In this document: positions 63,005 to 64,000 of the stretch, one piece after another
How positions within the stretch are numbered: the stretch's first letter is position 1
Layout of the letters: every line of letters starts with the position of its first letter
Source: Leptospiraceae bacterium
Lineage (GTDB): Bacteria; Spirochaetota; Leptospiria; Leptospirales; Leptospiraceae
Assembly (NCBI GenBank): GCA_016708435.1
Contig: JADJFV010000009.1
Coordinates: forward strand, 1 to 64,000
Length of the DNA: 64,000 bases
Direction: 5' to 3'
Notes under the pieces: generated by a model
What the model was told of the DNA's origin: nothing
The model's database searches: none
What the model saw: the letters and a program-made list of their open reading frames with translations, nothing else
Made by a program: the position numbers and the translations under genes

Positions 63005-64000
63005 TTATTCAGAAATCTCTTCCGTATTGGTTCTAATGAATGTAATTCCTTCTAATTTTTTCAGGGATACTTTTAATGCATCATTGCTCGGAGTGCTTTT
63101 AATTCCCTGCTGTAATGTCTTGATTGCCTTTGGGATTGCATTTTCTTTTAAATAACACTTTGCCAATAAAAGACTAGCTTTTGCGAATGTATGGTCACAG
63201 GAAAGGGATTTCTTTAACGCTCTTTTGGCTTCGGGTAGTCTATCTGAGTTAAACAATGCTTTGCCGTAAAGGTAGTGGATAATCGCAGTATCCTCTCCAC
63301 TCGTTCGAATGTACTCGTCTATGAATTTCACACTCTCTTCGTACTTTCCATCGTTGTAATACATTTTCCCCAGGAAAAGTAAATTATCTTTGATAGATGG
63401 ATCAATCTTGTATGCTTGTAAGGCAAGAGAGTAGGCGTCTGCATTGTTTTTTTCTCGTGCAGAAACTTTTGCCATTCGAACCAGAGGCAAAGCATCCGTA
63501 ATCGTGGTATTACATTGTAAGAGAAGCATAGCTAAGTCATCGCCATTTTTTTGTCCACCTTTAAATTCTTTCCAATCGGATAATACCGATTGCACGATGT
63601 CCTTTGCAAATACATTACTTTTTTCACTCTTTAGGCGCTCTTTGGCTTTTATAAAGGAATCTATGAATCTGGAATGTCCATATTCCTCGCTATTACCATC
63701 TTTTTGTTCTGTAAAACCATCTGTGAACATCAGCAAGTATTCACCGGGTTCAACCTTGCCATACATCTCTTCATAGTCGGATTTTTTAACATCTAAGATT
63801 CCGAGTGGAACACCTCTTGAGTCAAGCTCATCTGTTGTATTATCATTTTTAAAATGGATGATTTTTTGATGACCACCATTGATATAAGAATACGAATAAT
63901 CATGATAAATTCGTAAAATAAATGCTGTAAAGTAGGTGGATTCAGGAAGCTGTGGCTTCAAAGCCTTTCCTAATTGCTCCATAATTTCTGCCAGACCGAG
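63005..64000 (-). CDS. PP2C (SpoIIE-type) phosphatase with TPR tail, 5' end outside window
   Basis: The frame stays open to the window edge (codons for LGLAEI precede MEQLG), so the N-terminus is missing. FTAFILRIYHDYSYSYINGG, YLLMFTDGFTEQKDGNSEEY and GGQKNGDDLAMLLLQ are the C-terminal metal-binding motifs of SpoIIE-type protein phosphatases. Three or so TPR hairpins follow (AYSLALQAYKIDPSIKDNLL, SVKFIDEYIRTSGEDTAIIH, AKRALKKSLSCDHTFAKASL). Full-length members often have a sensor in front. It begins 26 bases upstream of amtB on the same strand, so they could be co-transcribed. Confidence 0.85.
   Translation of the reverse strand, partial: LGLAEIMEQLGKALKPQLPESTYFTAFILRIYHDYSYSYINGGHQKIIHFKNDNTTDELDSRGVPLGILDVKKSDYEEMYGKVEPGEYLLMFTDGFTEQKDGNSEEYGHSRFIDSFIKAKERLKSEKSNVFAKDIVQSVLSDWKEFKGGQKNGDDLAMLLLQCNTTITDALPLVRMAKVSAREKNNADAYSLALQAYKIDPSIKDNLLFLGKMYYNDGKYEESVKFIDEYIRTSGEDTAIIHYLYGKALFNSDRLPEAKRALKKSLSCDHTFAKASLLLAKCYLKENAIPKAIKTLQQGIKSTPSNDALKVSLKKLEGITFIRTNTEEISE

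Overview
The window looks like chromosome from a spirochaete of the Leptospira family. The basis is the block rpsB-tsf-pyrH-frr-uppS-cdsA-dxr-rseP-proS in its usual order, a flagellar fliS, A+T-rich coding sequence, many lipobox and small membrane proteins, and a CHASE2 adenylate cyclase next to cNMP-binding proteins. The family assignment is inference from gene order and protein character; no rRNA or tRNA gene was seen.

Layout. (1) 1-6.0 kb: an accessory, probably phage-derived stretch. Most genes are on the minus strand: broken coding remnants, a frameshifted M23 peptidase, a small membrane protein, two DUF6266-like paralogues and a thermonuclease. Three copies of a palindromic intergenic element lie between them. 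(2) 6.2-31.0 kb: a defence island on the plus strand. Its core is a class 1 DISARM-like set: drmD (SNF2 helicase), drmMI (adenine methylase), drmA (helicase) and drmB (DUF1998). No DrmC (phospholipase D) gene is present; a NERD-nuclease/UvrD-helicase fusion follows drmB. Other genes sit between the core genes: a GxxExxY protein, a three-gene unit of unknown function, a ParB-like/AAA ATPase protein with a TOPRIM-like partner, and, inside drmMI, a piece of a phage PBECR-type nuclease gene. A repeat related to AGGATTAACAGGATTTTCAG lies at several of the joins. A metallopeptidase remnant and a very A+T-rich PD-(D/E)XK protein close the island. (3) 31.0-32.0 kb: a gene-poor joint with a truncated gene, a strong hairpin, degenerate tandem repeats and a G+C-richer block. 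(4) 32.0-60.9 kb: housekeeping chromosome, including fliS, a J-domain protein, HNH nuclease, DedA, a dGTPase-like gene, topA, the translation/isoprenoid/phospholipid operon, trpBA, adenylate cyclase, dxs and two cNMP-binding proteins. (5) 60.9-64 kb: an ORF-less group II intron remnant with recognisable domains V and VI, then amtB and a PP2C/TPR protein cut by the window end.

Sequence quality matters here. Single-base frameshifts at short homopolymers break drmD, drmMI, the ParB-ATPase gene and also dxr, which should be essential. Some of the apparent decay may therefore be sequencing error. The in-frame join of rseP to a proS lacking its first ~40-45 codons may likewise be an assembly error or a real deletion. 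The phage segment inside drmMI is too large for base-calling error. If real, it would leave this DISARM without a working methylase.

The most interesting candidates for something new are the ParB-ATPase/TOPRIM pair, the three-gene unit with a shared GG-x-NV motif, and the DISARM variant that carries both between its methylase and drmA.
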